A stretch of 64,000 nucleotides of DNA, taken from positions 1,054,001 through 1,118,000 of the forward strand of contig NZ_JABRPK010000001.1 in NCBI RefSeq assembly GCF_013248995.1, written 5' to 3'. A model generated the notes under the pieces. It was given only the letters and a program-made list of their open reading frames with translations, had not been told where the DNA came from and made no database searches. This DNA comes from Frigoribacterium sp. VKM Ac-2836. GTDB taxonomy: Bacteria; Actinomycetota; Actinomycetes; Actinomycetales; Microbacteriaceae. A program made the position numbers and the translations under genes. This document shows positions 7,769 to 15,576 of the stretch, in pieces. Position 1 is the stretch's first letter, and the number at the start of each line of letters is the position of its first letter.

Positions 7769-10060
7769 GTGACCGAGATCACCACACGGAACAACTCCGC
7801 ACCGTCCGAGACACCCGGCGGTCAGAGCACGGCCTCGTTGCGGACGCTGTTGCCTCGGCTCTTCTCTCGTAGCCAGCCGGCGGGGGCCGTCGATCGGTTG
7901 ATCAAGACGGTCCGGATGCACCACCCCAAGGCCGACATCGTCATCATCGAGCGGGCCTACTCGGTGGCGGAGAAGGCACACACCGGCCAGCTCCGCAAGA
8001 GCGGCGAGCCCTACATCACCCATCCGGTCGCGGTGGCCCAGATCCTCGCCGACCTCGGGATCGGCTCGAAGACGATCGCGGCTGCGCTCCTGCACGACAC
8101 CGTCGAAGACACCGACTACACCTTGGCCATGCTCCAGCGCGATTTCGGTGACGAGATCGCCATGCTCGTCGACGGCGTCACCAAGCTCGACAAGCTGAAG
8201 TACGGCGACAGCGCCCAGGCCGAGACCGTCCGCAAGATGGTCGTCGCCATGTCGAAAGACATCCGGGTGCTCGTCATCAAACTGGCGGATCGGCTGCACA
8301 ACGCCCGGACGTGGGGTTTCGTCGAGTCGGCTTCGGCGACCCGCAAGGCCACCGAGACCCTCGAGATCTACGCTCCCCTCGCCCATCGCCTCGGAATCCA
8401 GACCATCAAGTGGGAGCTCGAAGACCTCTCGTTCGCCGTTCTCCATCCCAAGCTCTACGTCGAGATCGACAACCTGGTCAAACAACGAACGCCCCAGCGC
8501 GAGCAATTCGTCCAGAACGTCATCAACGCCGTCAAGTCCGACCTCAAGTCGACGAAGATCCGCGGCGACGTGATGGGCCGGCCCAAGCAGTACTACTCGA
8601 TCTATCAGAAGATGATCGTCCGCGGTCGAGAGTTCGACGAGATCTACGATCTCGTCGGAATCCGCATCCTGGTCAACTCGCTCCGCGATTGCTATGCCGT
8701 ACTCGGCTCGATCCACGCCCGGTGGAATCCCATCCCGGGTCGCTTCAAGGACTACATCGCCACGCCGAAGTTCAACCTGTACCAGTCGCTTCACACGACC
8801 GTCATCGGGCCCAAGGGCCGGCCTGTCGAGATCCAGATCCGCACACACGAGATGCACCAGCGCGCCGAGTTCGGCGTGGCTGCCCACTGGAAGTACAAGC
8901 AGCGCATGAACGGTGGGCGCGACGACCAGGGCGGCGCCAAGACCGAGACCGACATGGCCTGGCTCGCGCACATCTCGGACTGGCAGGCCGAGACCGCCGA
9001 CCCCAGCGAGTTCCTCGACAGCCTCCGATTCGAGATCGGCGCAAAAGAGGTCTACGTCTTCACCCCCCAGGGCAAGGTCATCGGGTTGCCCTCGGGCGCG
9101 ACACCGGTGGACTTCGCCTACGCGGTCCACACCGAGGTCGGCCACCGCACCATGGGAGCCAAGGTCAACGGGCGCCTCGTCCCTCTCGAGAGCGCCCTCT
9201 CGAGCGGGGATGTCGTCGAGGTCTTCACCTCGAAGAACCCCGATTCGGGGCCCAGCCAGGACTGGCTCGCCTTCGTCAAGAGCCCCCGCGCGCGCAACAA
9301 GATCCGCCAGTGGTTCACGAAGGAACGCCGTGACGAGGCCATGGAGCAGGGCAAGGACGCCATCGCCCGGGCCATGCGCAAGCAGAACTTGCCGTTGCAG
9401 AAGCTGATGACGCAAGACAGTATCGCCGAGGTCGCCGCCACGATGCGGTACGACGATGTGTCCAGCCTCTACGCAGCCGTCGGCGAAGGCCACATCTCGA
9501 CCCAATCGGTCATCGAGAAGATCCTCGCGGCGGTCCACACGCAGACCGAGGTCGACGAGGGCGAGTTCGAGTTCCCCAGCCAGGGCAGGGCTCGGCCGCT
9601 CCGCAACAGCGACTCGGGCGTGCTGGTCCGCGGGGCTCCCGACATCCTCGTGAAGCTCGCCAAGTGCTGCACTCCCGTGCCCGGCGACCAGATCGTCGGC
9701 TTCGTCACCCGGGGTCAGGGCGTCAGCGTGCACCAGGCGAACTGCCACAACGTCCAGGGTCTGCTGAAAGAGCCGGAGCGGATGATCGACGTGGACTGGG
9801 CTCCGTCTTCCAAGAGCGTCTTCATGGTGCAGATCCAGATCGAGGCCTTGGACCGCAGCGGACTCCTCTCAGACGTCACCCGTGTGCTCTCGGAACACCA
9901 CGTGAACATACTCTCCGCGACGGTGTCGACCTCGACCGAGCGGCTGGCGCTCAGCAGGTTCGTGTTCGAGATGGGCGACACCACCCATCTCGACCGTGTC
10001 CTGAACGCGGTCCGGCGGATCGACGCCGTCTACGACGTGTACCGGGTCAGCGCGGGCTGA
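7769..10060 (+). CDS. relA: Bifunctional (p)ppGpp synthetase/hydrolase RelA/SpoT (Rel)
   Basis: Rel makes and degrades the alarmone (p)ppGpp. The 763-residue protein has, in order, a long actinobacterial N-terminal extension, an HD hydrolase domain with ALLHDTVEDTDY, a nucleotidyltransferase domain with GRPKQYYSIYQKM and IYDLVGIRILV, a TGS domain (EVYVFTPQGKVIGLPSGAT), a zinc-finger/helical region around KCCTPVPGDQIVGFVTRG and a C-terminal ACT domain. The intact HD motif argues that it can hydrolyse as well as synthesise. The start is GTG with GAACGAGG upstream. The next gene is on the opposite strand, converging from 10138. Confidence 0.97.
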   Translation: MTEITTRNNSAPSETPGGQSTASLRTLLPRLFSRSQPAGAVDRLIKTVRMHHPKADIVIIERAYSVAEKAHTGQLRKSGEPYITHPVAVAQILADLGIGSKTIAAALLHDTVEDTDYTLAMLQRDFGDEIAMLVDGVTKLDKLKYGDSAQAETVRKMVVAMSKDIRVLVIKLADRLHNARTWGFVESASATRKATETLEIYAPLAHRLGIQTIKWELEDLSFAVLHPKLYVEIDNLVKQRTPQREQFVQNVINAVKSDLKSTKIRGDVMGRPKQYYSIYQKMIVRGREFDEIYDLVGIRILVNSLRDCYAVLGSIHARWNPIPGRFKDYIATPKFNLYQSLHTTVIGPKGRPVEIQIRTHEMHQRAEFGVAAHWKYKQRMNGGRDDQGGAKTETDMAWLAHISDWQAETADPSEFLDSLRFEIGAKEVYVFTPQGKVIGLPSGATPVDFAYAVHTEVGHRTMGAKVNGRLVPLESALSSGDVVEVFTSKNPDSGPSQDWLAFVKSPRARNKIRQWFTKERRDEAMEQGKDAIARAMRKQNLPLQKLMTQDSIAEVAATMRYDDVSSLYAAVGEGHISTQSVIEKILAAVHTQTEVDEGEFEFPSQGRARPLRNSDSGVLVRGAPDILVKLAKCCTPVPGDQIVGFVTRGQGVSVHQANCHNVQGLLKEPERMIDVDWAPSSKSVFMVQIQIEALDRSGLLSDVTRVLSEHHVNILSATVSTSTERLALSRFVFEMGDTTHLDRVLNAVRRIDAVYDVYRVSAG

Positions 10061-10137
10061 CCCGGCGCCACCGACGCCATCGCGGGGCGGATTCCGCCTC
10101 CTGGGCCCGGACCGCGTCGGCGAGGAGGCGCGAGGCA

Positions 10138-10683
10138 TCAGGGTACGCAGACTCGCGCGATGCGGTCGAGCGTTCGTGGACGGTGGGGGAGCCGTCCCCG
10201 TCGGTCGAGAACGGCGACCGCCTCGGAGGCCGTGACGCCATGACGGGAGGCGACGTCCCGGGCGGCCGTCTCGTCCATAGACGCCCAGCCCTCGCGGCGG
10301 GCGAGATCGACCACGGTCCGGGCCGGCGTCGTGACGGCGGCGCCATTCACCTGGACGATCTCGTCGTCGTCGATGACGACCTGCCGGACCACCGAACCCC
10401 GGCCTCGGTGTTTCACCCTCGCCGGCGACACGACCAGCCCGAAATGGGGGAGTGGTGCCGAGCCTCGGGCACCCCACACCCATGCCGCAGTCCGCTCGGC
10501 CGCGACGACCCCCGCACCGAGGGTGAGACCCACCGAGATCGCCCGACCGACGTGGTCGTCGATCTCGGCGACGCTACGCCACGAGTCCCCGACCGCGTAG
10601 ACCTGCCCGTCCAGGGCAGCCGCCCGGAGTTCGGCCTCGGGCAGGTCGTCGGTGGTCAGGACCGCGGGGAGTCGTTCGGGCAT
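10138..10683 (-). CDS. AbiEi-antitoxin-like protein (solitary), function unknown
   Basis: This 181-residue protein starts with a short helical region (LPEAELRAAALDGQVYAV) in the place of the winged helix of AbiEi-type proteins. A core follows with AAWVWGA, then a segment ending in VNGAAVTTPARTVVDLARREG, which resembles the C-terminal region of AbiEi antitoxin-like proteins common in actinobacteria. No AbiEii nucleotidyltransferase toxin is next to it; neighbours are relA (converging) and a DUF349 gene (same strand, 99 nt upstream). A GAGG lies just before the ATG. The assignment rests on motif memory only. It may be a transcription regulator or an orphan remnant of a toxin-antitoxin pair. Confidence 0.55.
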   Translation of the reverse strand: MPERLPAVLTTDDLPEAELRAAALDGQVYAVGDSWRSVAEIDDHVGRAISVGLTLGAGVVAAERTAAWVWGARGSAPLPHFGLVVSPARVKHRGRGSVVRQVVIDDDEIVQVNGAAVTTPARTVVDLARREGWASMDETAARDVASRHGVTASEAVAVLDRRGRLPHRPRTLDRIARVCVP

Positions 10684-10782
10684 GACCTCAGCCTGGCCGA
10701 CCGGGGGACCGACGACGAACCGCCCGATGCTCCCTGTGGAGAGTCGGACGGTTCGTGTCGCACGGGGGACGGCGGCCCAGGA

Positions 10783-12012
10783 TCACCCGAGGGCGTCGAG
10801 CCAGACCTTCCGGGCGTCGAGGGCTTCTCGAGCCTCTTTGACCCGACGGGCGTCGCCACTCGTCTCCGCCGTGCGGAGCTCGTCCTCGAGCTTGCTGATG
10901 GCGTCGTGCAGTTGGCTCGCCAATCCTTGCGACCGTGCCTGACGCTCTGGGTTGTTCTTCTCCCAGAACTGCTCGTCGAGCTGGCGGACGTGCGACTCCA
11001 CCTTGCGGAGTCGGTCTTCGACGACCCGGACCTGCTCGCGAGGCACACGCCCGATCTCGTCCCAGCGCAGCTGGACCGAGGTGAGGGCCTCGCGCGCGGG
11101 GACCCGATCGGTGACGGTCAAGATCTTCTCGGCCTCGGTGAGCAACTCGAGCTTCTGTGCGAGGTTGCCCTCGAACTCGGCGGCGTCCTGCGCCACGACT
11201 TCGGACTTGGCGGCGTACAAGACGTCCCCGGCCCGTTTGAACTTCGCCCAGAGGGCGTCATCGTATTTCTTGCCGGCACGCCCGGCGCGCTTCCAGTCGT
11301 CGAGCAGCCCCCGATACGCCGGGATACCGTCTACACCCTTCGGCGCGAGGGCCTCGGCCGATTCGACGAGCGCCTGCTTGCGCTGGCGTGCGTCGCGGTG
11401 CGTGGCGTCGAGCTCGGCGTAGAAGGCCTTGCGGTGCTGGTCGATCGTGGTGCGGGCCGCACGGAATCGCTTCCAGAGGTCGTTGCCCTCACCCTTCGGG
11501 ATGCGCGGACCGTCCTGCTGGTGCTTCTGCCAGCGGGCGAAGATGTCGTCGATGCTCGCCGTCACCTGTTTCCACTGGACTCGGGCAGGGTCCTGAGCCG
11601 CGAGGGTCTCGGCCTCGACGACGAGTGCGGTGCGATACGCGACAGCCTCGGTCAGTGCCTTCTGCGCCTCGGCGCTCTGCTGTTGGGTCAGCTCGTCCAC
11701 CGTGGAGTCGAGCGCCGACACGCGGGCACGCAGTGCCTCGAGGTCGCCGACGGCACTCGGTTCGACGAGTTGCTCTCGCAGGTGCGTCACGGTCTTGACG
11801 ACGTCGCCGGCCGATGCGCCCCGCTTGATGCGCTGCTCGAGCAACGTCACCTGCCCGGCGAGTTCGATGAACTTGCGCTCGTAGTACGCGAGAGCTTCGG
11901 CGGGCGTCGCATCGGGGTACTGCCCCACGGCGCGCTCACCGTCGGCCTCGCGGACATAGACCGTGCCGTCGTCGTCGACGCGGCCCCAGGGTGCCTGATC
12001 GTCAGTAGCCAC
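10783..12012 (-). CDS. DUF349 domain-containing protein
   Basis: This 409-residue protein is mostly alpha-helical and highly charged, with repeated units built around a Trp and basic residues (for example WQKHQQDGPRIPKGEGNDLWKRF, LLDDWKRAGRAG and FWEKNNPERQARSQG). These match DUF349 repeats. The N-terminus (WGRVDDDGTVYVREADGERAVGQYPD) is a small beta-rich module found in actinobacterial members. There is no signal peptide or membrane segment. GTG start at 12012 with AAGGGA upstream. Function is unknown. Neighbouring genes concern the stringent response and protein folding, but that is weak evidence. Confidence 0.85.
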   Translation of the reverse strand: MATDDQAPWGRVDDDGTVYVREADGERAVGQYPDATPAEALAYYERKFIELAGQVTLLEQRIKRGASAGDVVKTVTHLREQLVEPSAVGDLEALRARVSALDSTVDELTQQQSAEAQKALTEAVAYRTALVVEAETLAAQDPARVQWKQVTASIDDIFARWQKHQQDGPRIPKGEGNDLWKRFRAARTTIDQHRKAFYAELDATHRDARQRKQALVESAEALAPKGVDGIPAYRGLLDDWKRAGRAGKKYDDALWAKFKRAGDVLYAAKSEVVAQDAAEFEGNLAQKLELLTEAEKILTVTDRVPAREALTSVQLRWDEIGRVPREQVRVVEDRLRKVESHVRQLDEQFWEKNNPERQARSQGLASQLHDAISKLEDELRTAETSGDARRVKEAREALDARKVWLDALG

Positions 12013-12101
12013 TTTTATCCCTTGCTGAAAGTGCTCGTCGCGGAACCAGGACGGGCCACCGCGATGGGTGCCCAGCCTATTGCACGGTGGGCCGGGACGG
12101 A

Positions 12102-12881
12102 CTACTCGATGGTCGCTGCCGTGATCGTCGTCGCCACGACGGGGGCGCCGTCGGTCTCGCTGGAGCCGGGGGTCAGGCCGGCGTCGGTGATCTCGGCCTC
12201 GAGCTGGTCGAGTCCGCTCGTGACGTGGCCGACGACCGTGTACCCACCGGTCGACCCGTCGAGGGTGGTGTCACCGTAGGTGATGAAGAACTGCGTCGAC
12301 TGCGAATAGGGATCGGTGCTGCGGGCCATGGCGATGGTGCCCGTCGGGTAGATGCCGTCGTCGGGGACGTTCTCGAGTGGGCCGAAGGTGAAGCCCGCAT
12401 CGCCCGTCCCGTCGCCGTTCGCGGAGCCGCACTGGATGAACTTCGCCGTCTCGGCATCGCTCATGCGGTGGCAACTCGTGCCCGTGTAGAAGCCCTTCTC
12501 GATGAGGTCGATGACCACGCTCGCGGCCTGCGGCGCCTTCACACCGTCCAGCTCGATACCGAGGTCGACGTCGTTGTTGAGTGTCAGCTGACCGGTCCAG
12601 GCGCGTCCCTCCGCGATCGAGGAGCTGGGGACGTCACCGACGTTCTCACCAGCGGCGGGCGTCGAGGAGGCGCTGGGAGCGGCCGAGGGGGCACCGGGCC
12701 CGGTCGTCGACCAGAAGACCTGCGACACCGCCGCGAGGCCGACCACGACCACGACGGCGGTCACGGCGAAGACGTTGTCCCGACGGCGACGAGCGACCTG
12801 TCCGGCGTGCACCTGCTGTCGAGCGGTGTACCTGCGGAGCCGGTCACGGTTCTCACGGTCCGGGTTCTTGCTCGGTGCCAC
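12102..12881 (-). CDS. Membrane-anchored cyclophilin-type peptidyl-prolyl isomerase
   Basis: The 259-residue protein probably speeds proline isomerisation in extracytoplasmic proteins. A basic cytoplasmic N-terminus (residues 1-37) is followed by one membrane anchor ([20 protein letters not shown], about 38-57), a Ser/Ala/Pro-rich linker and a cyclophilin domain. Visible cyclophilin motifs are [24 protein letters not shown]-like STQFFITYG and [12 protein letters not shown]. The start is GTG at 12881 with GGAGGACCC just upstream; a longer in-frame start at 13004 was discarded because the intervening residues overlap rarA and are not conserved. Divergent from rarA with only 65 nt between start codons. 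Confidence 0.93.
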   Translation of the reverse strand: MAPSKNPDRENRDRLRRYTARQQVHAGQVARRRRDNVFAVTAVVVVVGLAAVSQVFWSTTGPGAPSAAPSASSTPAAGENVGDVPSSSIAEGRAWTGQLTLNNDVDLGIELDGVKAPQAASVVIDLIEKGFYTGTSCHRMSDAETAKFIQCGSANGDGTGDAGFTFGPLENVPDDGIYPTGTIAMARSTDPYSQSTQFFITYGDTTLDGSTGGYTVVGHVTSGLDQLEAEITDAGLTPGSSETDGAPVVATTITAATIE

Positions 12882-12932
12882 GGGTCCTCCAGCTCGGTGA
12901 TGTCCAGCCAGCACTGTATCGGAGGGCCGGTC

Positions 12933-12938
12933 TAGCAT
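12933..12938 (+). promoter_or_regulatory. Candidate -10 box (TAGCAT) for rarA
   Basis: TAGCAT lies eight bases before the rarA ATG. A GGAGG at 12921-12925 is too far (about 21 nt) to be its ribosome site, which favours a leaderless or very short leader. -35 is not clear. Confidence 0.35.
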
Positions 12939-12946
12939 GGGTCTCC

Positions 12947-14356
12947 ATGAGCCCGCTTCCGCAGAGCTCGACCCCTCTCGCGGTCCGCATGCGCCCCACC
13001 ACACTCGACGAAGTCGCCGGGCAACGGCACCTGCTACGGCCCGGCTCGCCTCTCGTCACGTTGGCATCCGACACCGGCGCCGATCAGGGGGCCGTCTCGG
13101 TGATCCTCTGGGGTCCTCCCGGAACGGGCAAGACCACCCTCGCCCAAGCCATCGCCCGGAGCTCCGGTCGCCAGTTCATCGAACTGTCCGCCGTGACCGC
13201 CGGCGTCAAGGACGTCCGACAGGTCATGGAGAAGGCCCTGTCCAACCGCGATCTCTACGGCACCACGACGGTGCTCTTCCTCGACGAGATCCACCGCTTC
13301 ACGAAGGCGCAGCAGGACGCGTTGTTGCCCGGCGTCGAGAACGGCTGGGTCATCCTCATCGCCGCGACCACCGAGAACCCCTCGTTCTCGGTCATCACTC
13401 CGTTGCTGTCCCGGTCGCTCCTCCTCACTCTCGAACAGCTCAGTGACGACGACCTCGCGCAACTGGTACAGAGGGCCGTCGTCGACCCTCGTGGTCTCGA
13501 CGGCTCCGTCCGCCTGGACGACGAGGCCCTGTCCACCATCGTGCGGCTGGCCTCCGGCGACGCACGCCGCGCGCTCACGGCACTCGAGGCCTCCGCTCAG
13601 TCGGCCTGGGCCACGAAAGTCGAGGCAGACGCCGTGCCGACGGCCTCGGCCGACGACGCGTCGGACGCAGACTTCGACCCCGACGCCGAGTACGGCGAGA
13701 GCGATCCCGAGGACGAGCGCCCCACCATCACGTCCGAGATCGTCGCCCAATCCGTCGACCGGGCCCTGCTGAGGTACGACCGCAACGGCGACGAGCACTA
13801 CGACGTCATCAGCGCGTTCATCAAGTCGATCCGGGGATCCGACGTCGACGCCGCACTGCACTACCTGGCCCGGATGATCGAGGCGGGCGAGGATCCTCGC
13901 TTCATCTGCCGGCGCATCATCGTGTCGGCCGGCGAAGACATCGGCATGGCTGATCCCAGCGCATTGACCGTGGCGGTCTCGGCCGCGACGGCGGTGCAGA
14001 TGATCGGCATGCCCGAGGGGCGCATCCCGATGGCCGAGGCGGTCGTCTACCTGGCCACGGCGCCCAAGTCGAACCGCTCCTACACCGCTCTGGACGCCGC
14101 CATCGCCGACGTCCGGGCGGGCAAGGCGGGCCGCGTGCCCAAACACCTGCGCGATGCCCACTATCCCGGGGCCCGGCGTCTCGGGCACGGCAAGGGTTAC
14201 CGTTACGCCCACGACTCCGAGTTCGGGGTGGTCGAGCAGCAGTACCTCCCCGACGAACTGGTCGGACACGAGTACTACGACCCCACCGCCAACGGCAACG
14301 AGAGGGACGTCGCGGCGCGCCTCGAGAAGCTCCGTCGGATCACGCGGGGGCGCTGA
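12947..14356 (+). CDS. rarA: Replication-associated recombination AAA+ ATPase RarA (MgsA)
   Basis: RarA acts at stalled replication forks and interacts with single-strand-binding protein. The 469-residue protein has the family N-terminus [21 protein letters not shown], Walker [10 protein letters not shown] (residues 56-64), Walker [11 protein letters not shown], sensor [11 protein letters not shown] and the C-terminal tetramerisation domain with [22 protein letters not shown] and GEDIGMADP. An acidic insert (about residues 225-260, Asp/Glu-rich) sits between the AAA+ lid and the C-terminal domain. Start chosen at the first Met before the conserved region. It is transcribed divergently from the cyclophilin gene. 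Confidence 0.95.
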   Translation: MSPLPQSSTPLAVRMRPTTLDEVAGQRHLLRPGSPLVTLASDTGADQGAVSVILWGPPGTGKTTLAQAIARSSGRQFIELSAVTAGVKDVRQVMEKALSNRDLYGTTTVLFLDEIHRFTKAQQDALLPGVENGWVILIAATTENPSFSVITPLLSRSLLLTLEQLSDDDLAQLVQRAVVDPRGLDGSVRLDDEALSTIVRLASGDARRALTALEASAQSAWATKVEADAVPTASADDASDADFDPDAEYGESDPEDERPTITSEIVAQSVDRALLRYDRNGDEHYDVISAFIKSIRGSDVDAALHYLARMIEAGEDPRFICRRIIVSAGEDIGMADPSALTVAVSAATAVQMIGMPEGRIPMAEAVVYLATAPKSNRSYTALDAAIADVRAGKAGRVPKHLRDAHYPGARRLGHGKGYRYAHDSEFGVVEQQYLPDELVGHEYYDPTANGNERDVAARLEKLRRITRGR

Positions 14357-14399
14357 CGACCCGCTCGTGCTCCTGCTCGCTTCGGCGGCCGCCCTCCTG

Positions 14400-14405
14400 T
14401 ATGCT
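14400..14405 (+). promoter_or_regulatory. Candidate -10 box (TATGCT) upstream of rpsD
   Basis: TATGCT is found 171 nt before rpsD in the 220-nt gap after rarA. A transcript from it would carry a leader of about 165 nt. I see no recognisable ribosomal-protein leader motif. The gap contains no other gene. Confidence 0.3.
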
Positions 14406-14576
14406 CGTGTGGTTGCCTGTTCTCGGGCGTCGACGCGCGGCTGCTGACGACGACCCGATCAAGGTGGGACGACCTGTAGCCGGTCGCCACCGCGGCACTC
14501 ACCCCTCTTGTTACGCCGCTCGGCGCTCACGCGCTGGGGCGGTCCCTGACGAACCACCGACAAGAAAAAGGAACAA

Positions 14577-15206
14577 GTGTCCACCAAGTCACGTACCCGC
14601 AGCAAGACCCGTCTCTCGCGCGCCCTCGGCATCGCACTGACCCCGAAGGCCGCTCGTTACCTCGAGAAGCGTCCCTACGCTCCCGGTGAGCACGGTCGTA
14701 CCAAGCGCAAGACCGACAGCGACTACGCCGTGCGTCTGCGCGAGAAGCAGCGCCTGCGCGCCCAGTACGGCATCCGCGAAGCTCAACTCAAGATCGTCTT
14801 CAACGAGGCCCGCAAGGCCTCGGGCCTGACCGGTGAGAACCTGGTCGAGCTCCTCGAGACCCGTCTCGACGCCCTCGTCCTGCGTGCCGGCTTCGCCCGC
14901 ACCACGGCTCAGGCGCGCCAGATGGTCGTGCACCGTCACATCCTCGTCGACGGCAAGCTCGTCGACCGCCCCTCGTTCCGCGTCAAGCCGGGTCAGATGA
15001 TCCACGTCAAAGAGCGCAGCGAAAAGACCGAGCCCTTCCAGGTCGCCGCGGCCGGCGGTCACGTCGACCTGCTGCCCAAGGTGCCCGGCTACCTCGAGGT
15101 CGAGATCGACAAGCTGCAGGCCCGCCTCGTGCGTCGCCCGAAGCGCGTCGAGGTCCCGGTGACCTGTGAGGTCCAGCTCGTCGTCGAGTACTACGCCGCG
15201 CGCTAG
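14577..15206 (+). CDS. rpsD: 30S ribosomal protein S4
   Basis: S4 binds 16S rRNA early in small-subunit assembly. The 209-residue protein has the basic N-terminus (SRTRSKTRLSRALG), KRPYAPGEHGRTKRK, and the S4 RNA-binding domain with RLDALVLRAGFARTTAQARQ and VHRHILVDGKLVDRPSF. No zinc-binding Cys cluster is present at the N-terminus, so it is the Cys-minus type. GTG start with AAAGGAAC upstream. A perfect hairpin with T-run follows, so it is probably a single-gene transcript. Confidence 0.98.
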   Translation: MSTKSRTRSKTRLSRALGIALTPKAARYLEKRPYAPGEHGRTKRKTDSDYAVRLREKQRLRAQYGIREAQLKIVFNEARKASGLTGENLVELLETRLDALVLRAGFARTTAQARQMVVHRHILVDGKLVDRPSFRVKPGQMIHVKERSEKTEPFQVAAAGGHVDLLPKVPGYLEVEIDKLQARLVRRPKRVEVPVTCEVQLVVEYYAAR

Positions 15207-15222
15207 AACTCGTCACCCCGTG

Positions 15223-15254
15223 AGGAGCGGGCCACGGTCGTGGCCCGCTCCTTT
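15223..15254 (+). terminator. Intrinsic terminator after rpsD
   Basis: A perfect 13-bp stem (AGGAGCGGGCCAC with GTGGCCCGCTCCT) and a 4-nt loop starts 17 nt after the rpsD stop and is followed by TTT. Confidence 0.85.
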
Positions 15255-15329
15255 CGCGTTCCCGGGGCCGGGTAAGCTGACGTGTCGTCGCACCCGTACG
15301 TCGCGACACCAGCCCCAAGAGGAGTCCCC

Positions 15330-15521
15330 GTGAAGAGCCTGTTCCTGCTGACCGTCGGTGTCGTCGGTGGCTTCGCCGTCGCCCACCAGTTCAACAAGAC
15401 GCCCCGAGGCCAGCGGTTCTTCGGCGAGCTCGACGGCAGCGTGAAGTCGTTCCGCGCTGCCGTGGTCGACGGCTACAAGGCCCGAGAGGCCGAGCTGCGC
15501 ACCGACCGCGAGGAGTCCTGA
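15330..15521 (+). CDS. Small membrane-anchored protein of unknown function
   Basis: A 63-residue protein begins at GTG 15330, preceded by a good Shine-Dalgarno (AAGAGGAG). Residues 3-19 (LFLLTVGVVGGFAVAH) form one hydrophobic segment, followed by a charged helix ending in KAREAELRTDREES. It lies between rpsD and alaS, and 55 nt separate it from alaS. A TAAGCT -10 candidate is at 15273-15278. I recall small proteins of this kind at the same place in related genomes but know no function. A topology with a short outside N-terminus and a cytoplasmic tail is likely. Confidence 0.75.
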   Translation: MKSLFLLTVGVVGGFAVAHQFNKTPRGQRFFGELDGSVKSFRAAVVDGYKAREAELRTDREES

Positions 15522-15576
15522 GTGCCTGCCGCGCCTCCTCGTCCTGACACACGACCCACCCACCCTCGGGAGAACC

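Noticed and set aside
12882-13004. Longer N-terminus of the cyclophilin
   Set aside because: It would overlap the rarA start on the other strand; GTG 12881 has an excellent GGAGG at the right distance.
14357-14576. Ribosomal protein S4 autoregulatory leader or a small gene before rpsD
   Set aside because: No pseudoknot-like pattern resembling known S4 leaders, and no open frame with a ribosome site.
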